A stretch of 64,000 nucleotides of DNA from Streptomyces dioscori (GTDB lineage Bacteria; Actinomycetota; Actinomycetes; Streptomycetales; Streptomycetaceae), in contig NZ_KZ679045.1 of NCBI RefSeq assembly GCF_003024195.1, forward strand, positions 248,001-312,000, given 5' to 3'. Within the stretch, counting starts at the first letter, position 1. Each line of letters starts with the position of its first letter. Made by a program: the position numbers and the translations under genes. Below are positions 1-8,491 of this stretch, piece by piece. The notes under the pieces are model-generated. The model saw only the letters and a list, made by a program, of their open reading frames with translations. It had not been told where the DNA came from and did not search any database.

Positions 1-86
1 CCCCTGCGCTTCACACCACGACCTGACGGCGACGTGGCGAGAGCGACGCCTCTACCGATGACGAGACGACTGACGAAGGACCTGAA

Positions 87-944
87 GTGAATATCCGCTC
101 CCTCACTAGGGGCGACGGCGTGGTGATCGGAGCAGCGGTTCTGCTGTTGATCGCGTCGTTCCTCGAAATCTATTCGATCGACGGGGCCCCCGACAGCGCC
201 GACATCCCGAACGCCTGGGGCAGCGGCCCGGTCCTCCTGAGCGTCACCCTGGCCGGCATCATCGGCGCCGCGCTGATCGTCGTCGCCCGCGGTCTGCCGC
301 AGGCGCCGAAGGTCGCCGGTCTCGACCTCGGCCCGTTCGGTGTCGCCTTCACGGTGTTCGCCGCGTGGAGCGCCCTCGGGAACATCTTCGACCCGGCCGG
401 CGGCTTCGACAACAACGGTGGCAGTGACGCCATCGGCAGCGGTACCGGCCTCATCCTCAGCTTCATCGCCACTCTGGTGCTCGCCGGTGCGGCGATCGCC
501 ACCCCGCTGGTCCCGGCCCTCAAGGGCGCGCTCCTGCCGCCCCCGAAGCCGGCCGCCCCGCAGCCCTACGGCGGTCAGCCGCAGGGTGGTTACGGCTACC
601 CGGGCGCCCAGCAGCCCGGCCCGTCCTTCGGCGGCCAGCCCGGTCAGCCCGGTCAGCCCGGTCAGCCGCAGCAGGGCCAGCCGTTCGGCACTCAGCCGGG
701 CCAGCCCCATCAGGCGCAGGCTCCGCAGGCGCAGCAGCCCGCCGGGGACTTTGCCCCGTTCTGGTTCGCGGTGCCGGTGGCCCGTCCGCTGTTCGCGGAG
801 GACGGTTCGCCCACGCCGATCGCCGAACTGGCGCCGGGTACGTGGTACTTGGCCGTCGAGCAGCGCGGTCCGAGCCTGGTGGCCCAGACGCAGGACGGCC
901 GCCGCGGTGTACTGCAGGACACGTCCGGGATCCAGCGCGGCTGA
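87..944 (+). CDS. Pro/Gln-rich tetraspan membrane protein (DUF5336-like)
   Basis: This 285-residue protein has about four hydrophobic segments in its first 150 residues. A Gly/Pro/Gln-rich stretch follows (about 155-235, with repeated GQPGQP units). The C-terminal domain of about 50 residues contains the APGTWYLAVEQ and TQDGRRGVLQDTSG segments. The GTG start is chosen because AAGGA lies 6 bases upstream. The architecture resembles the actinobacterial DUF5336 membrane proteins, but that family call is from memory of the layout only. The disordered linker and soluble tail suggest an envelope or scaffold protein; no enzymatic motif is visible and the function is unknown. Confidence 0.75.
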   Translation: MNIRSLTRGDGVVIGAAVLLLIASFLEIYSIDGAPDSADIPNAWGSGPVLLSVTLAGIIGAALIVVARGLPQAPKVAGLDLGPFGVAFTVFAAWSALGNIFDPAGGFDNNGGSDAIGSGTGLILSFIATLVLAGAAIATPLVPALKGALLPPPKPAAPQPYGGQPQGGYGYPGAQQPGPSFGGQPGQPGQPGQPQQGQPFGTQPGQPHQAQAPQAQQPAGDFAPFWFAVPVARPLFAEDGSPTPIAELAPGTWYLAVEQRGPSLVAQTQDGRRGVLQDTSGIQRG

Positions 945-1071
945 CCCCGTCACCGCCGGTCCTTCACGGCCCTCCGCCCAGGGTGCTCCTCGGAGCCCTT
1001 CCGGGCGGGGGGCCGTTCCCGTACAGTCGGCCCGGCCCGGATGACATCTGACGAACCGTCAGGAGTGGTGT

Positions 1072-2079
1072 ATGCGGCTCGGACTCGCCCTCGGATACTG
1101 GGGCCGCGGCCCCTCCGCCGACCATGTGCCCCTCGCCCTGGAGGCGGAACGGCTCGGCTACGACTCGGTGTGGACCGCCGAGTCCTGGGGCTCGGACGCC
1201 TTCACCCCGCTCACCTGGATCGCCGCGCAGACCTCAAGGATCAAGCTGGGTACGGCGGTTGCCCAGATGGCGGCCCGCTCCCCCACCACGACGGCGATGC
1301 ACGCGCTGACGCTCGACCACCTCTCGGGCGGGCGCGTGATGCTCGGCCTCGGGCTGTCCGGGCCGCAGGTCGTCGAGGGCTGGTACGGGCGCCCGTTCCC
1401 GAAGTCACCGCTGACGGCGACCCGGGAGTACGTCGACGTCGTACGCCAGGTCCTGCGGCGCGCGGGGCCCGTCGAACTGGACGGCCGCTTCCACACACAC
1501 CCGTACCGGGGCTCGGACGGCACCGGACTCGGCAAAGCCCTCAAGCCCATCACCCACCCGCTCCGCCCCGACCTGCCGGTGCTCCTGGGGGCCGAGGGGC
1601 CGAAGAACATCGCCCAGACGACACGGATCGCGGACGGCTGGCTGCCGTTGTACTGGTCGCCGATGCGGACGGCGGTGTACGAGGCTTCCCTGGGCGCGGC
1701 GCCCGAGGGGTTCCTCGTCGCCCCGATGGTCCGGGCGAAAGTGTGTGACGACGTCGCCGAGGGGCTGCTGCCGGTGAAGGCGATGCTCGGCTTCTACATC
1801 GGGGGGATGGGGCATGCGGCCCGGAACTTCCATGCGGATCTGATGGGGCGGATGGGGTTCGAGGAGGAGGCTCGGCGGGTGCAGGAGCTGTTTCTTGCGG
1901 GGCGGCGGGAGGAGGCGGTGTCGGCCGTGCCGGACGCTTTCGCGGACGAGATCTCTCTGATCGGCCCGCGCGAACGGATCGCGGAACGCCTGGACCTGTG
2001 GCGCAAGGGCCCGATAACGGACCTGCTACTCCTGTCCCCGGACCCCCACACGCTCCGAGTCCTGGCAGACCTGAACTGA
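1072..2079 (+). CDS. LLM-class F420-dependent oxidoreductase
   Basis: The 335-residue protein begins MRLGLALGYWGRGP and has the luciferase-like TIM-barrel hallmarks: LEAERLGYDSVWTAES near residue 25, a strand ending RIKLGTAVAQ, LDHLSGGRVMLGLGLSGPQV near residue 85, and PVLLGAEGPKNIAQTTRIADGW near residue 170. These are typical of actinobacterial F420-dependent oxidoreductases of the LLM class, which act in the cytoplasm on varied organic substrates. AGGAG lies about 7 bases before the ATG. It stands alone, followed by a repeat-rich gap. The family is clear, but the cofactor (F420 versus FMN) and substrate cannot be read from sequence. Confidence 0.9.
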   Translation: MRLGLALGYWGRGPSADHVPLALEAERLGYDSVWTAESWGSDAFTPLTWIAAQTSRIKLGTAVAQMAARSPTTTAMHALTLDHLSGGRVMLGLGLSGPQVVEGWYGRPFPKSPLTATREYVDVVRQVLRRAGPVELDGRFHTHPYRGSDGTGLGKALKPITHPLRPDLPVLLGAEGPKNIAQTTRIADGWLPLYWSPMRTAVYEASLGAAPEGFLVAPMVRAKVCDDVAEGLLPVKAMLGFYIGGMGHAARNFHADLMGRMGFEEEARRVQELFLAGRREEAVSAVPDAFADEISLIGPRERIAERLDLWRKGPITDLLLLSPDPHTLRVLADLN

Positions 2080-2133
2080 CAGCTGCGCTGGGCTCGGCTG
2101 TTCCTTCACCTGCGGGCCCGGTGGGGGCTGGTC

Positions 2134-2358
2134 GCGCCGTTCCCCGCGCCCCTTGGGGTGTGGGGGTGCGCTGCCATCTGCGGGTGCGTCGTGGTTGCTC
2201 GCGCAGTTCCCCGCGCCCCTAACGGGGCCCGCCAAAGGCGCCAGCCCCTAGGGGCGCGGGGAACGGCGCGACCAGCCACAGCGGACCCGCAGACGACGCT
2301 TTTAGGGGCGCGGGGAACTGCGCAGTCTTTTGGCTTTTAGGGGCGCGGGGAACTGCGC
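2134..2358. repeat. Cluster of five GC-rich intergenic repeats
   Basis: The gap after the oxidoreductase contains five copies of the window-wide repeat GGGGCGCGGGGAACTGCGC or its AACGG variant. They are at 2134-2152 (minus), 2201-2219 (minus), 2251-2269 (plus), 2305-2323 (plus) and 2340-2358 (plus). The first two face the last three, so the transcript could fold into long hairpins and may serve as a terminator between the converging genes. No gene is visible in 2080-2396. Confidence 0.85.
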
Positions 2359-2396
2359 CGCCAGCCCCCACTCACCCGCAGGTCACGACGTTGTTG

Positions 2397-3191
2397 TCAG
2401 CGGAATATGGCTATCGCTTCCAGCGTGACCTCGCGGGTGTCCTCCCGCCAACCCGTCATCTTGCCGAGGCAGCGCGCCTGGAACGTGCCATCGTTGAGGC
2501 GTTCGTTGCGCAAGCCTCCCGCCGCGCAGGTGACACGGACGTGCGCCGGCCGCTCCGGGTCGGAGCCGTAGGGGGCCCGCAGCACGATCCCCTCCGCCGC
2601 CCCGGTTTCCGACTGCGGCTCCACCAGGAAGCGCCCTCTGAGCGACACGAACTCCTCGATGTCGCTGAGCGCGACACCACCCCCGTCGGCCCCGGCCCCG
2701 GCCCCGAGCGCTTCGGCGAGGGCGCGGTTCGGAACGACATCCCCCGTGCGCAGATCCGCGTGGACGATGACATCGGCCCGTTCGAACGCGTCCAGCAGCA
2801 TCCCGATCACCGAGATCGGCTCGCTCTTGGCCACGTAACTGCTGAACTTCTCCTGCGTGACGTCCCGGTTCGCCTTGACCGTCCACGGCAGCAGCCGGCC
2901 CCACAGCCCCACGCTGGTGTTGACGTTGGTGCGGTGCTCGACGGCCTGTTCCAGCGCCGCGCTGTAGTTGCCGATCCGGTAGAGGTCCATCACCGCCTTC
3001 TCGTCCAGGTAGAAGCAGACGCTGTACGCGGACCGCTGCCCCACGCCGCGCCGGCCGAGGCGCCCGCGCCCGCGTTCCCGCACGTGCCGCACCAGCACGG
3101 CCCCGAGCGTCACCAGACCGGCCGCGGTGACGAGCCACACCGTCATCCACGGCCACCACACACCCCACCACTGCGCGTCAACGACAGCCAC
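2397..3191 (-). CDS. Membrane-anchored protein of unknown function
   Basis: This 264-residue protein starts at a GTG with AGGAG five bases upstream. The start lies inside the 3' end of the preceding vWA gene (14-base overlap), so the two are probably translationally coupled. Residues about 12-35 form one membrane helix (WPWMTVWLVTAAGLVTLGAV), followed by an Arg-rich stop-transfer segment. The soluble part has a segment reading VCFYLDEKAVMDLYRIGNY, resembling proteins annotated DUF6414, and a later segment that looks like a small beta domain. I do not recognise a catalytic motif. Its place as third gene of the binding-protein/vWA operon suggests it works with those two envelope proteins. Confidence 0.75.
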   Translation of the reverse strand: MAVVDAQWWGVWWPWMTVWLVTAAGLVTLGAVLVRHVRERGRGRLGRRGVGQRSAYSVCFYLDEKAVMDLYRIGNYSAALEQAVEHRTNVNTSVGLWGRLLPWTVKANRDVTQEKFSSYVAKSEPISVIGMLLDAFERADVIVHADLRTGDVVPNRALAEALGAGAGADGGGVALSDIEEFVSLRGRFLVEPQSETGAAEGIVLRAPYGSDPERPAHVRVTCAAGGLRNERLNDGTFQARCLGKMTGWREDTREVTLEAIAIFR

Positions 3192-4818
3192 GGATCTCCT
3201 TGAACGCCTCGGAAAGGGACGATCCCCGCGCGTCCGCGTCCACCATGCGTCCGCCCGTCCTCCCGGCGGCGCGCCGGAGGGCTTCGGCGTCGGCCTCCCC
3301 GAAGTGCACGGGGTAGGTGTGGACCGCGGTACGGGTCTCGGCGGACCGCGCCTCGTAACGGCGTACGAACTCCTCGTACGCGATGCCCGCGTTGTTCTCG
3401 CCGTCCGTCATCAGCACGATGGACACGGACCGTTCGGGTTCGTCGGTCAGCGCGGAGGACGCCGTGCGGTAGCCGTGGTCGAGCGCGGTCCAGACGGCGG
3501 TCGCGTCGCCGTAGCCACCGTGGGCGACGATGTCGGCGAGGGTGCGCAGGTCCCGCTGTCCCCGGACGGTGACGGTCCGTTCCTCCAGGACGCGGCCTCC
3601 GAACCGTACGACGGTCAGCCGTTCGCCCTGGTGGAAGCGGGCGAAGGCGCCCGTCGCCGAGGAGTCCGCGCCGCTGAGGTCGGCGAAGGCCTCGCGCAGC
3701 TCCGCCATGCGTTCCCCGCGCATCGAGCCGGAGAAGTCGAGCAGGAAGACGACCTGGTGGGCGACGCGGTGGGCGGGATCGCCGTAGTCGTCGAGGAGGC
3801 GCTCCAGGACGTCGGGGCGGTCGGGGAAGTAGAGCGCGTTGCCGACCTGCGCCCGCAGCTCTCCCTCCCTGGCGACCGACGGGTTCGCCGGGCGCCGCAG
3901 TGCCGTCCGCATGATCTTCCGCTGTACGGAGTCCTGCCGGAGCCACCGCACGACCTTGTCGTAGGTGGCCCGTCGGCCCGGGTCGAGGAGGAGCAGCGGG
4001 AAGTCGGCGAGGACCGTGCCGTCCTTGGGCCGCACGATCTCCAGCTTCTCCGTCAGCCGGCCGCCGGAGTTGAGGGCGAGGAGGTCGGACTCGTAGGTGA
4101 TGAGCGCGTTCGCCGTGCCGGGGTGGTCGATGAAGTCGTCGAGCAGGTCGCGGGTGGAGGCGGCGGTGATCCGCTGTCCTGAGCGGAAGCCGCGCAGCCG
4201 GTCGCAGGAGACGTCCTCCTCGCGCAGGGCGCCGCCGGTGCCGGCCGCCGCGGTGGCGACGCCGACGAGTGCGGCGAGGCCGGTTCCCGTCCGCCGCGGG
4301 TCGGCCATGCCGAAGCGTACGGTGCCGGTGGCGGCGGCGGCGGCGAGGTCCGCCCAACTGAGGTGCTGCTCGCCCGACTTGGCGTGGAGGGCGCGTGCCG
4401 CGTCCGGGCGCAGGCCGACCACGACCGGCGAGAGCATGGTCGGGGTGCGCAGCAGGCCCCGGGCGGTGTCCTTGTGGCGCAGTTGGAAGGAGCGGTCGGT
4501 GGAGAGCCAGGCGGCCTCGTGACCGCCGCCGGCCTTTCCGGTGACAGCACCGGCGGCGGCCTTTCCGGCGGCGGCGGCTCCGGCGGCGGCCAGTGCCTCT
4601 CCGGTGTCGGCGTCGGCCCGGTAGTCCATCTTCAGCTCGACCCCGGTCTCGGACCTCAACTCGTCGAGCAGCGGCTCCAGTACGGCGAGATCGGGGCCGG
4701 CCAGGACGTGCAGGGTGGTCGGGTCGTCGTCGCCGCCGGAGCAGGCGACGGTCGTGGCGAGGGTGAGCGTGACGGCGACGAACAGACGCAGCGTCAGAGT
4801 GCTTACCGCGCGCCTCAC
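3178..4818 (-). CDS. Lipoprotein with substrate-binding and von Willebrand A domains
   Basis: The GTG start forms a GTGA overlap with the stop of the upstream gene, giving 546 residues. The N-terminus is a lipoprotein signal (MRRAVSTLTLRLF, hydrophobic core, then TTVAC as lipobox). Residues about 30-330 resemble a periplasmic binding-protein fold (TTLHVLAGPDLAVLEPLLDE, LSWADLAA, RRTGTGLAALVG). The C-terminal third is a vWA domain: the MIDAS motif DFSGS in VVFLLDFSGSMRGERM, a Thr in GGYGDATAVW, and the LMTDGENN segment. vWA domains bind metal and protein partners, so this is probably a surface receptor that assembles with its operon neighbours. The ligand is unknown. Confidence 0.85.
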   Translation of the reverse strand: MRRAVSTLTLRLFVAVTLTLATTVACSGGDDDPTTLHVLAGPDLAVLEPLLDELRSETGVELKMDYRADADTGEALAAAGAAAAGKAAAGAVTGKAGGGHEAAWLSTDRSFQLRHKDTARGLLRTPTMLSPVVVGLRPDAARALHAKSGEQHLSWADLAAAAATGTVRFGMADPRRTGTGLAALVGVATAAAGTGGALREEDVSCDRLRGFRSGQRITAASTRDLLDDFIDHPGTANALITYESDLLALNSGGRLTEKLEIVRPKDGTVLADFPLLLLDPGRRATYDKVVRWLRQDSVQRKIMRTALRRPANPSVAREGELRAQVGNALYFPDRPDVLERLLDDYGDPAHRVAHQVVFLLDFSGSMRGERMAELREAFADLSGADSSATGAFARFHQGERLTVVRFGGRVLEERTVTVRGQRDLRTLADIVAHGGYGDATAVWTALDHGYRTASSALTDEPERSVSIVLMTDGENNAGIAYEEFVRRYEARSAETRTAVHTYPVHFGEADAEALRRAAGRTGGRMVDADARGSSLSEAFKEIRGCR

Positions 4819-6173
4819 TTGGCGCCCTGCTGGGGCGACTGCGCGGGCGGGCACTCGCCGACCGTCTGGATCATCCGTTCCAGCAGGGGCAGCCGTGGCA
4901 GGACCGCCTTGGTGTCGTCGGCCGAGGTGACCGGCACCTGGATACCGCGGTCCGCCAGGAAGGACGCGAGCTGGTCGCTGGTCGAGCCACTGGTGGCGTC
5001 CCGGACCCGGAACCCCAACTCCATCGCTTTGTGCTGGAGTTCGGGGTCCTCGGTGACCAGCTCGCCGAGCCGTTCGCCGTCCCCGGTGAGGGCGACGAGC
5101 TGGGGTTCGGTGACGAACCGGGTCGAGGGGTAGAGCAGGACGCGTCCGGCGTCCGGCTTGCCGTGCTCGGCCTCGTACCGGATCTGGTGGGCCAGGTACT
5201 GGTGCTCGTAGATCACCGAGATCGGCGCGATGCCCTTGCCGTCCACGGACAGGTAGGTCTCGGCCCGCTCGGAGCCCGGCAGGCCCTGTTCGATGAGCAG
5301 GTCCTTGATGTCCCGCGCGTATCTGTCGGCGTCCTTGTCGTTGCCGGGGGCGTCGTTGCCGTGCCATACGAAGGAGACGAGGCCGAGGTAGGTGCCGCCG
5401 GAGTTGGAGTCGCACACGTCGGAGGTCTGGGCGAGGATCTTGTTGCCGTTGTGGACGCCGTGCTTCTCGATGTCCAGGTCGTCCCAGCGCCTGCCCTGCT
5501 TCGTCTGCTGCAGGAACCTGCCCATGTCGAGCGTGTAGTACAGCGGTTCGGCGGAGCCGCCTGGGGTGCCGGCCGGCTGGGGTTCGGCGATGTCCGCGTC
5601 GTCCAGCGTCTCGGCGTACTCCCGGTAGGTGGCGAGGACGATGGGGCTGACGAAGGGCCGGTAGGTGAGGGCGGGGTGGCCGGCCCTGGCGCGTTGCCGG
5701 GTGATGAGGTCCGCGGCGGGCTGTCCGGAGGGGAAGACGACGTCGTACCCCGCGACGTCCTGGGTGGCGATGTCCCGGGATCCCATGCGGGTGATGTGCA
5801 CCCGGAAGCCGTGCTTCATGAGGATGCGCCGGACCTCGGGGTTCTCGAAGAAGTCCCGCTTGGAGGCCATCTTCGCCTCGATGGTGACGATCCGGTCGAG
5901 CGGCAGCGTCAGATGGCCGGAGGCCAGCAGCAGGACGAGGCCGATGACGGGGGCGGGCAGTGCGAGGGCCAGCGTGCGCCGCAGCCGGCTGCGGACGGGT
6001 CCGCCGACCGCGAGTCTGGGTTCCTCCGCGGGTCGCGCCGGTCGCAGCGGGCCGGTGGACGGATCGGACCGGGCGGGTCCCGCGGGCGGCACGGCGGGTC
6101 CTGCGGGCCGTGCTGCGGATCTGGCGGGCCGTGCTGCGGATCTTGCGGGTCTCTCGGCTCTGTTCGCGGGCAC
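4815..6173 (-). CDS. Membrane-anchored extracellular binding-protein-like protein
   Basis: This is the first gene of the leftward three-gene operon, 452 residues, GTG start preceded by AGGGGGAG. The N-terminal 65 residues are an Ala/Arg/Pro-rich cytoplasmic segment with repeated RPARSAA units. One membrane helix follows (about 68-90) and then a large extracellular domain. That domain looks like a degenerate solute-binding fold (ITRMGSRDIATQDVAGYDVVFPS; later SVIYEHQYLAHQIR and LLYPSTRFVTEPQLVALT). Cysteines in DVCDSNSGG and in the C-terminal GECPP may form disulfides. No permease or ATPase gene is adjacent, so sensing or adhesion is more likely than uptake. Function is inferred only. Confidence 0.75.
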   Translation of the reverse strand: MPANRAERPARSAARPARSAARPAGPAVPPAGPARSDPSTGPLRPARPAEEPRLAVGGPVRSRLRRTLALALPAPVIGLVLLLASGHLTLPLDRIVTIEAKMASKRDFFENPEVRRILMKHGFRVHITRMGSRDIATQDVAGYDVVFPSGQPAADLITRQRARAGHPALTYRPFVSPIVLATYREYAETLDDADIAEPQPAGTPGGSAEPLYYTLDMGRFLQQTKQGRRWDDLDIEKHGVHNGNKILAQTSDVCDSNSGGTYLGLVSFVWHGNDAPGNDKDADRYARDIKDLLIEQGLPGSERAETYLSVDGKGIAPISVIYEHQYLAHQIRYEAEHGKPDAGRVLLYPSTRFVTEPQLVALTGDGERLGELVTEDPELQHKAMELGFRVRDATSGSTSDQLASFLADRGIQVPVTSADDTKAVLPRLPLLERMIQTVGECPPAQSPQQGAK

Positions 6174-6331
6174 CGGCGTCTCCCCCTACTGTGGGGCAGG
6201 ATCGTCGGTGACCGCGCTTACCGCCGAACCACCTCACGGTGAACGGCAGTTGAGATTCAGGGTAAGGGCTGACGAACCATCATGAGGAGAGCCGGAGGTT
6301 TCATACGAGATTCAAGGGCAACCCGTACGGC

Positions 6332-6622
6332 ATGTCCCCTAGATCTCGCAACGGTTCCCACTCAGCCGGCCGCGTCATAGCCATCGTTGCCGACATCATG
6401 GCCTTCATCCTGGGCCTCTGGATCCTCATGTACCTACTGGACGCCAACCAGGGCAATTCGTTCGTCCAGTTCATCCATGACTCCGCACGCTGGCTCGCCG
6501 GCTGGTCGCACGACCTGTTCACGTTCGACGAGCAGTGGGCACGGGTCGTCGCCGGCTACGGTCTCGCAGCCGTCGTGTACCTCTTCATCGGGCACGCGAT
6601 CGCCAACCGCGTACGCAGCTGA
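6332..6622 (+). CDS. Small two-helix membrane protein
   Basis: The 96-residue protein has two predicted membrane helices, at about residues 14-37 (VIAIVADIMAFILGLWILMYLL) and 73-92. A short amphipathic region with HDSARWLAGWSHDLFTFDEQW lies between them. It is divergent from the binding-protein/vWA operon. The ribosome site is weak, so the start is less certain than the reading frame. I do not recognise a named family, and the function is unknown. Confidence 0.7.
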   Translation: MSPRSRNGSHSAGRVIAIVADIMAFILGLWILMYLLDANQGNSFVQFIHDSARWLAGWSHDLFTFDEQWARVVAGYGLAAVVYLFIGHAIANRVRS

Positions 6623-6680
6623 TCCCCTCCTTCTCGCGTACGCGACCGACCCCCCTCGGCTCGCGTACGCGCCCCACCCC

Positions 6681-7751
6681 CTACTGGCAGCAGTCGGGGT
6701 CCAGTCCGAACGGCAGGCGGTCGCCGCCGAAGACCGCGCAGGTCGCCTCGTCCCCGCCCAGTGCGGCCACGGCGAGGAGCAGGGAGCCCGCCGTCCACGA
6801 GGTGAGCTCCTCCGGCCAGATCGCCCGTGAGTCGAAGACATAACCGGTCCAGTACAGGCCCGTCGCCGGGTCACGCAGGTGCTGGATCGACTGCAGTATC
6901 TCCAGTGCGCGGTCGGACTCGCCCACGACCCACAGGGCCAGGGCGAGTTCGGCCGATTCGCCGCCCGTCACCCACGGGTTGGGCACCACGCAGCGCACGC
7001 CGAGATCCGGGACCACGAACCGGTCCCAGTCCCGCTCGATGCGCTCCTTTGCCTCGGCACCGGTGAGCGCGCCGCCCAGCACGGGGTAGTACCAGTCCAT
7101 CGAGTAGCGGTCCTTGTCGAGGAACCGCTCGGGGTGCCGGCGGATCGCGTGGCGCAGCGCGCCCACCGCCAACTCCCAGTCGGGCTGCGGCTCTTCGCGC
7201 TCCTCCGCGATGGCGAGCGCGCAGCGCAGCGCGTGGTGGACGGACGAACTCCCGGTCAGCAGCGCGTCCTCGACGGCCCGGCCGTCGTCCTCGCGCTTCC
7301 AGCCGATCTGTCCGCCGGGCCGCTGGAGTTCGAGGACGAACTCGACCGCCGCGAACACCGAAGGCCACATCCGGTCCAGGAAGGTGTCGTCGCCGGTCGC
7401 CAGGTAGTGGTGCCACACGCCGACGGCGATGTACGCGCAGAAGTTGGTCTCGCGTCCGCGGTCGGTGACCTCGGCGGCGTCCCCGTCGGCGTAGGCCGCG
7501 TACCAGGAGCCGTCCTCGTTCTGGTGGCGGGCCAGCCACTCGTACGCGCGGGCGGCGGCCTCGTGCTCGCCCGCCGCGTCCAGGGCCATGGCGGCCTCGG
7601 TGTGGTCCCACGGGTCGAGGTGGTGGCCGCGGAACCACGGGATGGCGCCGTCCGGGCGCTGTACGGCCAGGATGCCCCGGACGGTCTGCGCGGCCTCTTC
7701 CGCGGTGAGCACCCCGGTCAGGACGAGGTGTTCGGTGCGCGGAGTCGTCAC
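6681..7751 (-). CDS. Alpha/alpha-toroid (prenyltransferase/glucoamylase-like) protein
   Basis: The GTG start overlaps the methyltransferase stop by four bases (GTGA), giving 356 residues. Repeated helical pairs with WLARHQNEDGSWYAAY, CAYIAVGVWHHYLAT and LDKDRYSMDWYYPVLGG fit an (alpha/alpha)6 barrel. This is the fold shared by terpenoid cyclase/prenyltransferase repeats and by GH15-type glycosidases. There is no signal peptide, so it is cytoplasmic. It ends the operon led by a GT4 glycosyltransferase, and so may trim or bind a glycosylated intermediate. Whether it is an enzyme cannot be decided from the sequence. Confidence 0.8.
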   Translation of the reverse strand: MTTPRTEHLVLTGVLTAEEAAQTVRGILAVQRPDGAIPWFRGHHLDPWDHTEAAMALDAAGEHEAAARAYEWLARHQNEDGSWYAAYADGDAAEVTDRGRETNFCAYIAVGVWHHYLATGDDTFLDRMWPSVFAAVEFVLELQRPGGQIGWKREDDGRAVEDALLTGSSSVHHALRCALAIAEEREEPQPDWELAVGALRHAIRRHPERFLDKDRYSMDWYYPVLGGALTGAEAKERIERDWDRFVVPDLGVRCVVPNPWVTGGESAELALALWVVGESDRALEILQSIQHLRDPATGLYWTGYVFDSRAIWPEELTSWTAGSLLLAVAALGGDEATCAVFGGDRLPFGLDPDCCQ

Positions 7752-8491
7752 GAAGCGTCCGTGAGGGTGGCCGCGGGCAGGTGCGGCTTGGTCGCGTACG
7801 CCACGAAGCTCTTGCCGATCAGCGGGTTGAGCGCCTGCTCGGCGACCCGGGTCGCGAGGGGCTTCTTCATGATGTCCCAGACGAGGAGCTTGTGGTACGC
7901 CCGGACCGGCAGCGCCTTGTCGTTGTCCACGCCGAACGCGCACTTGAGCCACCAGTAGGGGCTGTGCAGGGCGTGGGCGTGGTGCGTGCCGTACGGCCGC
8001 AGGCCCGCCTCACGGATCTTGCCGAGCAGTTCGTCCGCCTTGTAGATGCGGATGTGGCCGCCCTCGACCTCGTGGTACGCGTCCGAGAGCGACCAGCAGA
8101 CCTTCTCGGGCCCGTAGCGCGGCACGGTGATCGCTATGCGCCCGCCGGGCCTGAGCACGCGGACCATCTCGGCGAGTACGCCCTTGTCGTCCGGGATGTG
8201 CTCCATCACCTCGGAGATGATGACGACGTCGAACGACTCGTCGGGGAAGGGCAGCCGCAGCGCGTCGCCCTCCATCGCGGTGGCGGTGGCGCCCTCCGGT
8301 GCCTCGCCCGCCTCCTTCATCGCGGCGAACCACTTGGCGACCTCGCGGATCTCCTCGCCGTTCTGGTCCAGCGCGACGACCTGCGCGCCGCGCCGGTAGC
8401 ACTCGAAGGCGTGGCGTCCGGCCCCGCACCCGAGATCCAGCACACGGTCCCCCGGGGCAAGCGGAAACCGGGAGAAGTCGACGGTCAGCAC
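7748..8491 (-). CDS. Class I SAM-dependent methyltransferase
   Basis: The 247-residue protein has the Rossmann methyltransferase motifs in order: VLDLGCGAGRHAFE (motif I, about residue 18), the acidic VVALDQNGEE end of strand 2, SFDVVIISEVMEHIPD (motif IV), and VLRPGGRIAITVP (motif V). This is a Methyltransf_11-type SAM enzyme. The C-terminal part (YWWLKCAFGVDNDKALPVRAYHK) is an extension likely to bind substrate. GTG start with AGGA five bases upstream. The gene overlaps the glycosyltransferase by 7 bases and the toroid gene by 4, so all three are one translationally coupled operon, probably modifying one glycosylated product. Confidence 0.9.
   Translation of the reverse strand: MLTVDFSRFPLAPGDRVLDLGCGAGRHAFECYRRGAQVVALDQNGEEIREVAKWFAAMKEAGEAPEGATATAMEGDALRLPFPDESFDVVIISEVMEHIPDDKGVLAEMVRVLRPGGRIAITVPRYGPEKVCWSLSDAYHEVEGGHIRIYKADELLGKIREAGLRPYGTHHAHALHSPYWWLKCAFGVDNDKALPVRAYHKLLVWDIMKKPLATRVAEQALNPLIGKSFVAYATKPHLPAATLTDAS

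Noticed and set aside
3178-6237. One 1019-residue protein reading through both envelope genes
   Set aside because: The upstream two-thirds are in a shadow frame; the lipoprotein signal begins at GTG 4818 in a GTGA overlap.
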